Below, in pieces: positions 16,606 to 26,272 of a stretch of 64,000 nt of DNA. The stretch's first letter is position 1. Every line of letters starts with the position of its first letter. Under the pieces are notes generated by a model. That model saw only the letters and a list, made by a program, of their open reading frames with translations. It was not told the DNA's origin and did no database searches. Origin of the DNA: a virus; IMG/VR virus record IMGVR_UViG_3300042321_002277, positions 27,931-91,930 of that record; one strand, 5' to 3'. A program made the position numbers and the translations under genes.

Positions 16606-18222
16606 TTACACTTTTTTCAACGGAGATTCAGCATTGGTTGGCTTGTTTAGAAATAATCCTGCAGGCTCGCCAGAATCAGACACTCCAAACATATCTAAAT
16701 CCTGACTTTCCATTAAATGCCGCAATCTATAGGAGGTCATTATTTTATTGGATGCTGCTGAGAGGGTATACGTAACGGCTTCTACAATGCCGCGCTTTAT
16801 CCAATTTTTAGCCAGTCCTGATACGTTTGCTCCTGACGCAGAACCAGCGGAGCGGTAAATCTTTACGCAATCCCCAGGAGCTACATCAAGTCTAAATCCG
16901 CACATTACGTCCTGAGTCTTGGTAGAGAACACCTTGGAGAAGTAGTATGACTTGGCTAGTTCGTCCGCAAAACCCTTTGGTACAGATTGCTGAGTAGCGT
17001 TCGTATTTGGAGCCTTGGGGCTGGTAATCGGCACTATGCCTACCTGGGACTTAAACTGCCCATCGGGGACTTGGCTACCTCTAACGTTGCTTAAATACTC
17101 TGGGGTCGGAAACACTATAAACGGACCTCCATCCACCTTGCCTTGAAATGGAGCCACGTATTGACCTGTGAAGTTGCCCTCAACTACGCTCTTGTCGATG
17201 TTTACAATGGAAGAGCCTGTGCCTCCACCGTACATGATTGCACCTATAGGTAGCTGTGCAGGATTTGCAGAACTGCCTCCAAAGTCGCACTCCGAGTCCG
17301 GAATAAAGACGTCCACTGGAGCGAGTGGGTTGTAGGACATCATCAGGCACTCATCTACTCTTGGAGCCAGCACGGCGCCAAAAGCAGACGATAAAGAAAC
17401 AAATTTCTCAAAAGCGCTGCTTCCACCGCTGCCGGTAAATATCACGGTTCCGACTAAATCATTTATGGCGTGGGTGACCAGAGTTGCCGACCCCAACGCA
17501 CTAGAGGCCTTGGAGTTAAGCTTCATCTTGCCTTTGGAGTATATTCTCTCCATGGCGGCAATGGCTGCCCCGTTGTTTGAAGGAGTATCGCTAGTTCGGA
17601 ATCTCCTCAGAGGCTGACCTGCCTTGTATATTGCCGCAGGCCTAATGATGTCCTCCCACCAATCCTGCGACACATAGGCACTGTCTGCTACCACCTGCCC
17701 CTGACCTATGTATGTAGGCTGGACATGGTCTTTGTTCGGCAAAGAAGAGTCTTGAACGGTAAACCAGGAGTCAGGTGCGTTTTTGTCGAAGTCGCCAGAT
17801 GCAAATGAAGCCAGGTCCAGATCGTACATCCAGTGCACTAGTACAACGGTGGTAGCCACTCCAGTAGTGCTGAAATCCGCTGAACTTGACAGCACGTATC
17901 CGTCAAACAATACCCATTCGCCATCTCCTTGTGGAGTAGCCTTCGAGCCGTTTGGATGCGGCTTTCCAGAACCCTTAACTCTGAGCTTTGCCGACTTTCT
18001 GCCGGTAAGGTCCTGCGGGTCCAGAAGTTGGTTTCCGCCCGACGCGTTTGCGTTATTAAACGTGATTCCTGACGGCACAACTACTCTAGCGATGGGAATT
18101 TGATTAAGTACAAACTCGACCACTGCCTCCACCACAGGCACAGTCTTGCCATTTACCTCCAGGTCTACCGAGACCTTGTAGGCGGCATGCTTGGCGCTGA
18201 GAGTGCTTGGAGTATTGGCCAT
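16606..18222 (-). CDS. Baseplate hub protein (gpD/gp27-like)
   Basis: 538 residues. The N-terminal domain (V-S-V-D-L-E-V-N-G-K at about 17-26, followed by V-E-F-V-L-N-Q-I-P-I-A-R) is typical of hub proteins such as late-control D, which begin with a tube-like beta domain. Near the C-terminus V-A-P-G-D-C-V-K-I and a following strand (about 455-490) resemble the second barrel. Hub trimers join the tail tube to the spike. The gene lies between tape-measure-distal tail genes and the wedge genes, as expected. Assignment rests on pattern and order rather than a decisive motif. Confidence 0.7.
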   Translation of the reverse strand: MANTPSTLSAKHAAYKVSVDLEVNGKTVPVVEAVVEFVLNQIPIARVVVPSGITFNNANASGGNQLLDPQDLTGRKSAKLRVKGSGKPHPNGSKATPQGDGEWVLFDGYVLSSSADFSTTGVATTVVLVHWMYDLDLASFASGDFDKNAPDSWFTVQDSSLPNKDHVQPTYIGQGQVVADSAYVSQDWWEDIIRPAAIYKAGQPLRRFRTSDTPSNNGAAIAAMERIYSKGKMKLNSKASSALGSATLVTHAINDLVGTVIFTGSGGSSAFEKFVSLSSAFGAVLAPRVDECLMMSYNPLAPVDVFIPDSECDFGGSSANPAQLPIGAIMYGGGTGSSIVNIDKSVVEGNFTGQYVAPFQGKVDGGPFIVFPTPEYLSNVRGSQVPDGQFKSQVGIVPITSPKAPNTNATQQSVPKGFADELAKSYYFSKVFSTKTQDVMCGFRLDVAPGDCVKIYRSAGSASGANVSGLAKNWIKRGIVEAVTYTLSAASNKIMTSYRLRHLMESQDLDMFGVSDSGEPAGLFLNKPTNAESPLKKV

Positions 18223-18959
18223 TAGATTTCGTTGATAGCAAGAATAAAAGCGGCAATGGCATCTTCGATGATGGTGCCATTCAGAATAGCGTCGCTGTAT
18301 TCTAATTTGTTTGCAGTGATTCGGGATACCAGATCTGGCTTAGAGAGTATTGCGGAGTATATAGGCATGCAATCGCCGGAATAAGGAGTACGAACAGTGG
18401 CAGAGAATGATACTTCGTCTCCGGTACCTGCACTGCACGTAAACGCCATTGCGTAGCCAGAAGTTCCAACTGCCGTATGATTTAGCGTCGAAGAGAAGCT
18501 GGCAGCCTGCATTCCGTTGACGCTAAACGTAAGGTTTGGAAAAGTACCAGTGACGGAAACTCTCCACATGTTTCCAAAGGGATCCGCCGTTCCAGTAATA
18601 ATCGACGAGTACTTTATGTACTGAGAGGCCTGATTAACGACGACACCTATGGCGTCCTCGAATATAGGCATAAGCTCATCAACTGACTCCAAATAGGAGC
18701 GCCAGTTTATCTTGTCAGCAAATTTGCTGTTTCTAATTATGAAGGACAGATGCCTAACTCTGCGGGCCACAAACTCCGGATCCGTAGAATCCAGGCCAAG
18801 CAATTTTGCTGCAGCCTCGTAATCTGCGCTGTATGCCAATGGCACTGAATCTGCAATTGCCGGAATACCTGGCACAAAAGCCAGGTCCTGGCGGTTTGCT
18901 AACAGCTTTGCAAACGGAGCATCAGCAGGAACAGGATTGGAGCTTGAGTAAAACAGCAT
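18222..18959 (-). CDS. Tail/hub-cluster protein, unknown
   Basis: 245 residues. The N-terminal 100 residues are helical with V-R-H-L-S-F-I-I-R-N; a middle beta-rich domain (about 115-200) contains G-T-F-P-N-L-T-F-S-V; the C-terminus is a helix. No recognised family. Its stop touches the hub gene's start and it follows the small tail protein 18962-19450 by 2 bases, so it is probably a hub or tail-tip accessory. No good Shine-Dalgarno is visible before ATG 18959, consistent with coupled translation. Confidence 0.65.
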   Translation of the reverse strand: MLFYSSSNPVPADAPFAKLLANRQDLAFVPGIPAIADSVPLAYSADYEAAAKLLGLDSTDPEFVARRVRHLSFIIRNSKFADKINWRSYLESVDELMPIFEDAIGVVVNQASQYIKYSSIITGTADPFGNMWRVSVTGTFPNLTFSVNGMQAASFSSTLNHTAVGTSGYAMAFTCSAGTGDEVSFSATVRTPYSGDCMPIYSAILSKPDLVSRITANKLEYSDAILNGTIIEDAIAAFILAINEI

Positions 18960-18961
18960 GT

Positions 18962-19450
18962 TTATTTACTGGGAATGATGGACATGGTGATGCTGAACTT
19001 TGCAAATCCGAACTCTGCGGGAGAGCTGCCAATTTCCAAAGTCATGCCTTCTATAAAGCCTTCTAGAACCACGGGCATTATCTGCAGCTTTACCGGAGTC
19101 TGAACTGCAGAAAAATTAGAAGCCTTATTATTGTTGTAGAAGTCTATGACCTTTTGTGCTGCGCTGTAATCTCTGGTTCCTCCGGTGCACACGGATGCAG
19201 GCAAAGCCATTCCCGTTATGATCGCCTTGGACATCTCGTTGCCAAGAGGATAGATGTACAGAGAGTCTCCCAGAGTGCTGAAGTATGCCACCTTGATCTG
19301 CTGGCTTACTGCAACTGAGCTTATGAGTATGTCGACACTGTTATTTACAAGTGCCGCTTTTCCAGTGAGTTCGATGTTAGACATCTGCCCTGGAGTCGCG
19401 CCGTCTATATGTACTACGGCACCGCTAGAACGTGCAAATAGATCAGGCAT
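18962..19450 (-). CDS. Small tail-tip/tube-like protein after tape measure
   Basis: 162 residues, beta-rich and close in size to the tube protein (157 residues). It runs from L-F-A-R-S-S-G-A-V-V to C-terminal strands A-K-F-S-I-T-M-S-I. The position directly after the tape measure (overlap at 19450) and before the hub is where contractile phages carry tube-initiator or hub-tube adaptor proteins. I infer such a role; no diagnostic motif was seen. Confidence 0.6.
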   Translation of the reverse strand: MPDLFARSSGAVVHIDGATPGQMSNIELTGKAALVNNSVDILISSVAVSQQIKVAYFSTLGDSLYIYPLGNEMSKAIITGMALPASVCTGGTRDYSAAQKVIDFYNNNKASNFSAVQTPVKLQIMPVVLEGFIEGMTLEIGSSPAEFGFAKFSITMSIIPSK

Positions 19451-22395
19451 TATGCACTCACCTTCGTATCAAGGCTCTTTAGAGATTCTGCGGTAGAGCT
19501 CATCGAGCTTGCCATCAGTCTATTGACTGCCAGGAGATCGACCATAGTCTTAGCAGAAGTCAGTGTTGCTTTTTGCGCTTCATCCGTCTGCTTCTGCTGC
19601 TCAGTCATCTTCTCCCGCTCGACCTTGTCTTTGTTCATTATGTCCCGCTCTACCTCAGTTCGAAGCGTCTCTATCTTCTTGGCTCGTTCGGCGGGATCCT
19701 TTGTTTCCAAGATTTGATTAAAGGCAGTCATGTCTGCCTTCTGGCGCTCAAGAATCTGTAGTCTGGCGGTATCTCCCGAGCTCTTTGCCGCAGCTAAATC
19801 TGAGTCTATATTGGCCAACGACTCCTGAACGGCCTTTCTCATGCCGGGATCGGTAACTCCGCTGGCGGACTGTAGTAGCTCAGTGAATGAGAAGCCGTCC
19901 TGATCGACTGCGGTCTCTGCCTCTTGTTGAGACATTCCGCCCTTTACCTTTTCCGCTATCTTGCTGTCTCGTATCTGCTTAAGGCCTTGGGATAACACAT
20001 TCTGCATGCTGCTATCCGACTTGAATACGTCATTCAGCATTCTCTGATTCTCAGTAATAGCAGTAGCGGTTATCTCCATGCTGGTCATTCCGCCATTTCT
20101 AGCACGCTCCGCCTCTTCGGCTTGGCGTATGCGTGCAGTGCGCATAGTTCCCTTGTCGGAAGCTAAGCCGAAACGATCCATGCGCTCGCCAAGATTGGAC
20201 AGCATGGCGTTCTTGACCTCAGGTCTTAATGCCCCAGAGGTCTCCAGCTTGTTCAAGAGATCTACTCTGGCCTGCTGGCTGTCCAGCTTATTAAAGGCAG
20301 CTGCAAACTGAGTAAAGTCCATGGCCTTGATCTGATCGGCAGTCATTCCAAATGCCGACATCAGCTCAGAGCCGCCTGCCGTGGTCATGTCGGCAACTAC
20401 CTTCTCTATGTCCACACCTTGTTCGGTAAAGGCGCGCTTTACGGCTCCGGTAACGCTTACGTTCTCGTTTTGCGCATAGAACCTATTGATATCGTTCATC
20501 GACATGGACATTCCTGCAGCCACGGCTTCTCGACCGGTAAATGCCGCCAGGTTTATTCCCTGCTTGCTGGCCAACAGCTGATTGACCGCCCCTGGATCAA
20601 TGTCTCGCCCGGCACGGAAGTCATTTACAAAAGATTGAATCTCCTGCTCGGAGACTACGCCGGCATTTCTAGCCAACTGCAACGAGGCAAACGCCTGTAC
20701 AGACGGATTCTCCATTCCCTTCGCAGCGATGTCTCTCGATAATGCCAAAGCTTGATCCATAGTCATAGGCGTTCCCATGGTTCTGGATAGAGCTACACGA
20801 GACATGGCGGCCGTGCCCATTGCGATTCCTGCCGATCCTCCCAGGCCCATGTCCTGAGCTAGCTGCGCTGCAGTCTGCAATACGGCCATGGATCCACGGG
20901 CATCTTGTCCTGCGAACCTGCCTATTTGAACCGCCTGCTCAACTTGCTGCATCATGGAAGCTCCAGCCTTTCGCTGAGCCTCGGCCTGCAGGAATTCCTC
21001 AGTACGGGCATCCACAGGTCCGGTAAATCCTGCCTTTAGTCTGGAGAATTCCCGGCCTGCGGCATTAGCCAGCTCCTCGCCAAATCTTCCACCATAAATG
21101 CTCTGCATGGACTGAGTTATCTCATTAACCTGCATGCCCATGCGCTTACCGGCCTCTACGACGGCGCTAAAGCCTTCAAGCTGTCGTGCTATGCCGTCTT
21201 CTAGTCTCTTTACGTCTTCTGGCTTTATGGCACCAAAGAGATCTACTCCACTTGAGCTAAGCAGCCCAGAACGAGTAAGCTCCTGCATTAGCTGCCCGGA
21301 CTTGCTTGCACCCATTCTACGCAGACCGGAATATGGACCACCTTCGGATTCAAGTTGAGAGGTAAGTCCTGCGGCGATGCGATCCAACGTGAATACACGT
21401 TTGCCGTTTTCCTCAAAGGTAGCCGTTCCCAAAGCGCCCATCATTGAGAGAGATTGTGTTGCCGCTGAGGTAAACTGCATTGGATTTCTATCCAATCCAG
21501 TAATCCCCATCAACATGTCGCCAAGGCCGGCCATCGCTCCTGCTTCGGCGCCGCCCATGGTTCCTGCTGGAATCATCGACGATACTGTCATGGCAAGATT
21601 GCCAAGATTTGCGGCATTTGTAGCCGTGTTAAGTATGGTCTGCGCTTTGCGCTTTAATGCAGGATTGTTATTAAGCAGCTCATTCGCTTTCTTGGCTGCC
21701 TCGGGAGTGTTCTGTCTTGCCAGCTCCATTAGCGGCTGAAGCTCAGGATCAGCTATGCTCTGACCTGTTGCCGCAGTGAACAGATCGAATACGCCTTTGA
21801 AGCGAGATCCCTCGCCAGACAAAGCATTTACATTGGCCAGCTGTACTCCTAGATTGTAGCCTTCGCCCTGCTGTTCAAATCTCTGTAGCGGGACTCCGAA
21901 ATTAGTATTGGAGTACTTTAAGTATTCTCGAGTCTGCGCAAGCTCTTCGTTGTACAGATCTATGGCGGCTTGGCTTGAAAAGTCGGCAGGCATGCTGAGA
22001 GCACGAGGAATGGACTTGCCTAATCGTCCTTGCAGTTGCGCATACATGAACGCTCCTGCATCTCCTCCGCCGATTGGCATGGAAGACATCATGGACGACA
22101 CCGCGCCTGATATAGGTCCGAACATTCCTCGTAAGCCAGGAGAAGTGACCAGTCCTCCGGCCATCTGAGTCATGGCGCCGGCCTCTGGCCCAAACATAGA
22201 CCCTACAATATTGCTAAATTGTCCAAACATTGTTGGACTCGTAAATGGCTGCGGACCAAGATAAGTCGTATTGGCCAATGGCACATTGCTACCAGACATT
22301 TGCATATTTGCCTGGAGTTGGCTGGCAATTTGAGCCATCATGGCTCTATTTTGCAGCTGATATGCCTGCAGAGGATTTGAGAAGGGATCGTTCAT
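19450..22395 (-). CDS. Tail tape measure protein
   Basis: 981 residues, overwhelmingly helical and rich in Ala, Met, Gln and Gly, with extended coiled-coil segments especially towards the C-terminus (about 760-981). It follows the frameshifted assembly chaperone and precedes hub genes, the conserved position of tape measure genes. Glycine/methionine-rich stretches in the first 320 residues (for example P-I-G-G-G-D-A-G-A-F) could be membrane-active during DNA entry. No lysozyme or peptidase domain was recognised. From the usual 1.5 angstrom per residue relation, a tail of roughly 145 nm is expected. Confidence 0.85.
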   Translation of the reverse strand: MNDPFSNPLQAYQLQNRAMMAQIASQLQANMQMSGSNVPLANTTYLGPQPFTSPTMFGQFSNIVGSMFGPEAGAMTQMAGGLVTSPGLRGMFGPISGAVSSMMSSMPIGGGDAGAFMYAQLQGRLGKSIPRALSMPADFSSQAAIDLYNEELAQTREYLKYSNTNFGVPLQRFEQQGEGYNLGVQLANVNALSGEGSRFKGVFDLFTAATGQSIADPELQPLMELARQNTPEAAKKANELLNNNPALKRKAQTILNTATNAANLGNLAMTVSSMIPAGTMGGAEAGAMAGLGDMLMGITGLDRNPMQFTSAATQSLSMMGALGTATFEENGKRVFTLDRIAAGLTSQLESEGGPYSGLRRMGASKSGQLMQELTRSGLLSSSGVDLFGAIKPEDVKRLEDGIARQLEGFSAVVEAGKRMGMQVNEITQSMQSIYGGRFGEELANAAGREFSRLKAGFTGPVDARTEEFLQAEAQRKAGASMMQQVEQAVQIGRFAGQDARGSMAVLQTAAQLAQDMGLGGSAGIAMGTAAMSRVALSRTMGTPMTMDQALALSRDIAAKGMENPSVQAFASLQLARNAGVVSEQEIQSFVNDFRAGRDIDPGAVNQLLASKQGINLAAFTGREAVAAGMSMSMNDINRFYAQNENVSVTGAVKRAFTEQGVDIEKVVADMTTAGGSELMSAFGMTADQIKAMDFTQFAAAFNKLDSQQARVDLLNKLETSGALRPEVKNAMLSNLGERMDRFGLASDKGTMRTARIRQAEEAERARNGGMTSMEITATAITENQRMLNDVFKSDSSMQNVLSQGLKQIRDSKIAEKVKGGMSQQEAETAVDQDGFSFTELLQSASGVTDPGMRKAVQESLANIDSDLAAAKSSGDTARLQILERQKADMTAFNQILETKDPAERAKKIETLRTEVERDIMNKDKVEREKMTEQQKQTDEAQKATLTSAKTMVDLLAVNRLMASSMSSTAESLKSLDTKVSA

Positions 22396-22402
22396 AGATA
22401 CG

Positions 22403-23511
22403 CTATTCGTCTATTTTACCAAAAAGCGCCTTCCACTCTTCATAAAGCTCCTCGTTAGTCTGCTGCTGTTTGCGAATAGTCAGATCTATTGAATAATCCA
22501 CCTTGTCCAGGTATTCAGACGTAGCCGTGTTTAATGGCTCCAGGGGGCTTTCGTAGATGCCCGCAGCTACTATCGCCCGTCTGTTGTCCAATACGACTGC
22601 AGCCAATTCTCGCTGCCTTAGATAGGATCTAAAGGCCAATAAAACATTCTCTCTGGCTACTCCCAAAACGCTGCCATCTGGTGCATGGCTATAAAGAGCA
22701 TTTTGATATGCGTCAAGAATCAGTAGGGACCATCGGCCCCATTTGGAAAAAAATTTGCATCCGCTGTCTCCTTGGTCATCTGCAGGACTTCCGAGTCGAA
22801 TCTTTGATACTTCTCGAAAAGTACGTTATATAGAGGAGTGCTTATGTCTGCAAATTTATCTACGGCAGCCCAAAGTACTTTTTGTCCAGGAGAGCCGTAT
22901 ACCGAGGCCTCCTTCTTCTGCATGTTTCCTGCGGAGTCCTTAACAAAGAAAGTTTCTTTTTTAGGTACGCTAGGATACATATCGAAGACGTTTGAATATG
23001 ACTTGAGGTTAATGCCGTCCTCAGAATCAAACTGAAGTTCGCACAAAGATACAGCTAGGCAGAACCTCATGTGCGCTCCTGCCAAAGCCATCATGGAGGA
23101 GTAAGGTACTCTACCGCTTTGAATTACAATTGCTTCAGATACAGCATCGAGCTCTGAAGTCGACAGTGTCTTAAATGTAGCTTTAACCTTGCCGCCAAAT
23201 AACTCAAATGTACGACGGTATGCCTTATTCGACACTACAGACTTAAGAAACTTTATCTTCTCTTCCTCAGGAATGACTAAATCCGGCTCGGGCACCTTTG
23301 CACCCTGCTGAAGATTTTCATTTAGCTGCTTTATATTTTCACTTAAGTCTTCAATCTTCTGCTGAGCCTGCTTAGCAGACTGACGCATATCTGGAGGTAA
23401 ATCATCCTCTGCCACAGGGGCTACCTGCTCTGGTGGAGCATCAGCCTCAACTAGGTTTCCCGCCTCGTCTGCCTTATAGATCTTACCTGGCTTTAGGGCC
23501 TTGAAGTCCAT
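22403..23511 (-). CDS. Tail assembly chaperone, -1 frameshift fusion product
   Basis: About 369 residues if ribosomes shift -1 near 22750. The zero-frame product ends at 22720, but the -1 frame is open from the slippery site to 22403 and contains the helical C-terminal extension (L-R-Q-R-E-L-A-A-V-V-L region). The extension has no ATG of its own; the only upstream initiator-like codon is a TTG at 22666 lacking a strong ribosome site. This is the arrangement of lambda G/GT and P2 E/E', where the long form binds the tape measure and the short form the tube. The fusion lies directly before the tape measure gene. Confidence 0.85.
22720..23511 (-). CDS. Tail assembly chaperone, short form
   Basis: 263 residues, ending TGA at 22720. 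The N-terminal 90 residues are acidic and helical (Q-Q-K-I-E-D-L-S-E-N coiled coil at about 50-75). The core from about 82 (P-E-E-E-K-I-K-F-L-K-S-V) resembles tail assembly chaperones that lie before tape measure genes. The last codons are A-N-F-F-P-N-G-A-D-G-P-Y; the A-N-F-F codons form the slippery sequence. The short form is expected to be the more abundant product. It starts 2 bases after the spike gene's stop. Confidence 0.8.
   Translation of the reverse strand: MDFKALKPGKIYKADEAGNLVEADAPPEQVAPVAEDDLPPDMRQSAKQAQQKIEDLSENIKQLNENLQQGAKVPEPDLVIPEEEKIKFLKSVVSNKAYRRTFELFGGKVKATFKTLSTSELDAVSEAIVIQSGRVPYSSMMALAGAHMRFCLAVSLCELQFDSEDGINLKSYSNVFDMYPSVPKKETFFVKDSAGNMQKKEASVYGSPGQKVLWAAVDKFADISTPLYNVLFEKYQRFDSEVLQMTKETADANFFPNGADGPY
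22726..22756 (-). promoter_or_regulatory. Programmed -1 frameshift site with hairpin
   Basis: Minus-strand reading: A-AAT-TTT at 22756-22750 overlaps T-TTT-TTT at 22753-22747; both fit X-XXY-YYZ in the zero frame. Six bases later comes GGGGCC-GAT-GGTCCC (22740-22726), a 6-bp hairpin with a 3-base loop (one G-U pair). Spacing and geometry match known stimulatory elements. The zero frame stops at 22720 and the -1 frame stays open for another 115 or so codons. Confidence 0.9.
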
Positions 23512-23513
23512 GT

Positions 23514-26240
23514 TTATTCCTTGGTTCTAATTTTATTCTCAGCGATAATGGTGTAGTTGCCCTCAAAGCTTTGGGCTTGACTACTTAGAGTTACAGGCTT
23601 ATCGAAGCCATCCTTCTTGAATCTTAGCTTGTCGTCGACAAAGCGCGAATCGGGATTCATTTTTCCAAACTTTTCCAGCAGAGCTGTTGTGCCTGGCCAG
23701 AAGTAGCTACGATCTGCCCCAATTCCTGGAGTGGCAGCTCCTGAGGGCTTCGTAGGATCAACGCCCTTGAAGATCATTGGCTTGCCTACGCCTTGAGCAC
23801 GATAGGTCTGCTGCCAATCACTTTCAAACATTACAAATTGAGTGTCATCCGGAATGCCCCGCAACTCAGAGCCTGGGTAGCAGAAGGTGAGGTTCTTGAG
23901 AGAGCTAGACGTCGTACCTACTACCGACAAGTCTACCTGCTCCTGCATTTCCTGTTGGCTCTGTACGTAATCTTGAATGCCGTCAGATTGATCTGAAATA
24001 GCGGTTTGAATGGTCTTTACGTATTCCTGTAGAGTGGAGTCCTCCAGCTTTCCTATTTGAGTACTTACTCCAGCATAGGAGCTAGAGGTCATGCCTCTTG
24101 AGAATACGCCGGAGCCCTTCACCAGGAACTGCATGTCTCTGTCTTTTCCGGAGGCCAGCAGGCTATTTCCCTGCATGAAGAATCCGCCTGCAGTCTGCAT
24201 TCCGACTCCGCTGCTTGTAAGCAAAAAGTTGGTGCTTGCATCAGGGTTGTCGACATTTGTTACAAACAGCACTTGCTCAGACAGAGATATGCTTCGAGAT
24301 CCCTTGGTGACTATGTCTGCCTTTCCAGAGTCTACATACACTCTACAGTTGTTAGTTTGATTGCCTATATAGACCTCTGAGGCTACGCTACAAACGCTGG
24401 ATTTAGGCGCCTTAAACCAAATACCTTTATAGGTATTGCTGTTGTTATTGGGATCCTTGAAGGTCTCGTCGTCCTCCTGGAAGACGTTTGTGGCCTCCGC
24501 CTTGGACTCAAGTAGAATGCCTCCTGCTCCGTCGTTACCTGCCAGAACTGACACGTTGCGATCGGCGTGAAGCCGTATGTCGCCAATATTGGCACTTAGC
24601 TCAACGTCCGTTCCAGCTATATGAGACACGGTGTCTCCAGCCATCGACACCACGTTTCTACCTGCTCGCAAGGTGATGTCTCCTGGGCAGGATATATCTA
24701 TGGATCCCGCACGCATACTTATTGTGGAGCCGTAGCCGTCCTGAAGATGAATAGACCCATCTTCGTGCATCATTATCATTGCGCGGGATGCAAAGTACTT
24801 AGCCTCTTCACGAGCATTGATCTGCAGCTTGCCCAGCTGAGGAAGCTTTGCAAACATTCGTTCGGAGCTAACGCCATTAGAGGCAGACACAAATCCTGAG
24901 CCATCTATCGTGGTCCTGAAGTTCGCTAAGTCTATTTCGTCTATATCCTTAAACGTCCAGTCATTGGTGCGCTCTTTAAAATTAAGAGTCGCCCTATGAT
25001 TCTTGAATGCCGCAAGGTCGGAGCTGGCGGCTGTATACAACAAAGATGCGTGCGGCAGCTCTTCTTCAATGCCGGTAATAACTGCGTCTGCTGCATTGAC
25101 CTCATTTTCAGATCTTGCCTGCTCAGCCGTCTCGGCGTCGTCTCCACGACTGTCGTCGGGGCGATATTGCTCTCTGGGAACAGGAATGAGGCAGTCTTTT
25201 ATAAACGCAATAGACTTGGCAGAAACTACCGTGTAGGCTCCGGAGGTATCCACGTGCTCTCTGAATACTCCGTTTTCATCCTGTTCATCGGAGGCAGTAG
25301 CGAGCCGTACTGATTCAAGCTTTGGCACCGTTACAAAGCTAAGTTTGAGATTTCCTAAGTAACCCTCGAATTCAGAGTAGCGCCACCAGCCTATCTGATC
25401 GACCTCCTGAGGCTTGTACGTGCCTGTAATCGCTTCCTTGCCTGGATAGGAGGATCTGTCTGTAGCGTCGGCTTTAGGTGCTTCTCCGTATTGTTCGGTT
25501 CCACCCAAAGACTCTATGACATAGGGATTAAGTCTGCGGACCTCGGTATAGTCTCCTACATCGGCAAATTTAAGAACTTCGGAACCAGCCGTATTCTGCT
25601 CATAATTAAATGCACTGACTCTTACCAAGGAGTCCAGGTAGTGGCACTCCACAGAGCAGTCCAGTCCGGATACAAGGGATGCGTGCAGTGCACCTACAAA
25701 AAGTCCGCAACCAAAGGAATTAAGTACTGTCGTATCTCCAGGATACGCATCAATAGGTTTACCTGCATTAAAGTTATGGAAGACGCAGTTAAGAGGCCCA
25801 GTGTCTGATATGTCGTCTCTGAAGCTGCCTACAGGCGAATTCGCAATGAGCTCCGGACTACCTAGGGAATTGCTCTCTCCTAAGTATGAAGATATACCTC
25901 CCAGAATTACAGCCTGGTTTACTCCAAGCGCTGGAGTAGTCATCGCTAAGACTCTACTGCCTACGCCGTATAGAGAGCTGGTTCTAGTCGCAAAGCTATG
26001 AGTGCTGCCGGTGGGATCCAGGGCCACACCGACCATGTCTGGCATGCCAGCCACTCTAAGCCGGTAGCACTGCAACTGCTGGTTGACTTCCAATACAGTT
26101 GCTACGAACGTATAGTCGTTTAATAGCGACTTACTGACCAATTCGGAAACGCGCATAGGCTGGTCGTACTTAACCGAAGTTAAGGGTGAGCCTGCTGCCG
26201 CAGAAACTTTAGTGGAATTAGTAGTGAGTGGGGTGCTCAT
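23514..26240 (-). CDS. Baseplate spike/hub protein with OB domain and beta-helix
   Basis: 908 residues. Residues about 38-105 (Y-T-F-V-A-T-V-L-E-V, G-V-G-S-R-V-L-A-M, A-V-I-L-G-G) read as an OB fold like the N-terminus of gp5/gpV spikes. About 500-600 show short beta-helix-like repeats, including E-D-G-S-I-H-L-Q-D, G-S-I-D-I-S-C-P-G-D-I-T-L-R-A-G and H-A-D-R-N-V-S-V-L-A-G. These are typical of the membrane-piercing needle. No lysozyme domain was recognised. The start at 26240 has no ordinary Shine-Dalgarno; the nearest GGAG lies in the arm of the upstream hairpin. The gene separates tube and chaperone, an uncommon order. Confidence 0.8.
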   Translation of the reverse strand: MSTPLTTNSTKVSAAAGSPLTSVKYDQPMRVSELVSKSLLNDYTFVATVLEVNQQLQCYRLRVAGMPDMVGVALDPTGSTHSFATRTSSLYGVGSRVLAMTTPALGVNQAVILGGISSYLGESNSLGSPELIANSPVGSFRDDISDTGPLNCVFHNFNAGKPIDAYPGDTTVLNSFGCGLFVGALHASLVSGLDCSVECHYLDSLVRVSAFNYEQNTAGSEVLKFADVGDYTEVRRLNPYVIESLGGTEQYGEAPKADATDRSSYPGKEAITGTYKPQEVDQIGWWRYSEFEGYLGNLKLSFVTVPKLESVRLATASDEQDENGVFREHVDTSGAYTVVSAKSIAFIKDCLIPVPREQYRPDDSRGDDAETAEQARSENEVNAADAVITGIEEELPHASLLYTAASSDLAAFKNHRATLNFKERTNDWTFKDIDEIDLANFRTTIDGSGFVSASNGVSSERMFAKLPQLGKLQINAREEAKYFASRAMIMMHEDGSIHLQDGYGSTISMRAGSIDISCPGDITLRAGRNVVSMAGDTVSHIAGTDVELSANIGDIRLHADRNVSVLAGNDGAGGILLESKAEATNVFQEDDETFKDPNNNSNTYKGIWFKAPKSSVCSVASEVYIGNQTNNCRVYVDSGKADIVTKGSRSISLSEQVLFVTNVDNPDASTNFLLTSSGVGMQTAGGFFMQGNSLLASGKDRDMQFLVKGSGVFSRGMTSSSYAGVSTQIGKLEDSTLQEYVKTIQTAISDQSDGIQDYVQSQQEMQEQVDLSVVGTTSSSLKNLTFCYPGSELRGIPDDTQFVMFESDWQQTYRAQGVGKPMIFKGVDPTKPSGAATPGIGADRSYFWPGTTALLEKFGKMNPDSRFVDDKLRFKKDGFDKPVTLSSQAQSFEGNYTIIAENKIRTKE

Positions 26241-26248
26241 AAAAGTAA

Positions 26249-26272
26249 CTAGGCTCCGTTTCCGGAGCCTAG
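26249..26272 (-). other. Strong hairpin with GAAA tetraloop after tube gene
   Basis: A perfect 10-bp inverted repeat, CTAGGCTCCG and CGGAGCCTAG, encloses GAAA on the minus strand, a stable GNRA-type loop. It lies 34 bases after the tube gene stop and 8 bases before the spike start. Only a broken T-run (TTACTTTT) follows, so efficient intrinsic termination is doubtful. The only GGAG near the spike start is in the 3' arm, so the hairpin could hide the ribosome site. Confidence 0.75.

Noticed and set aside
22403-22666. Stand-alone 87-residue gene starting at TTG 22666
   Set aside because: There is no strong ribosome site, and the frame is open through to the slippery site, so it is better read as the -1 extension.
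26249-26272. Classical intrinsic terminator after the tube gene
   Set aside because: Stem is strong, but only a broken T-run follows and the next gene is 8 bases away.
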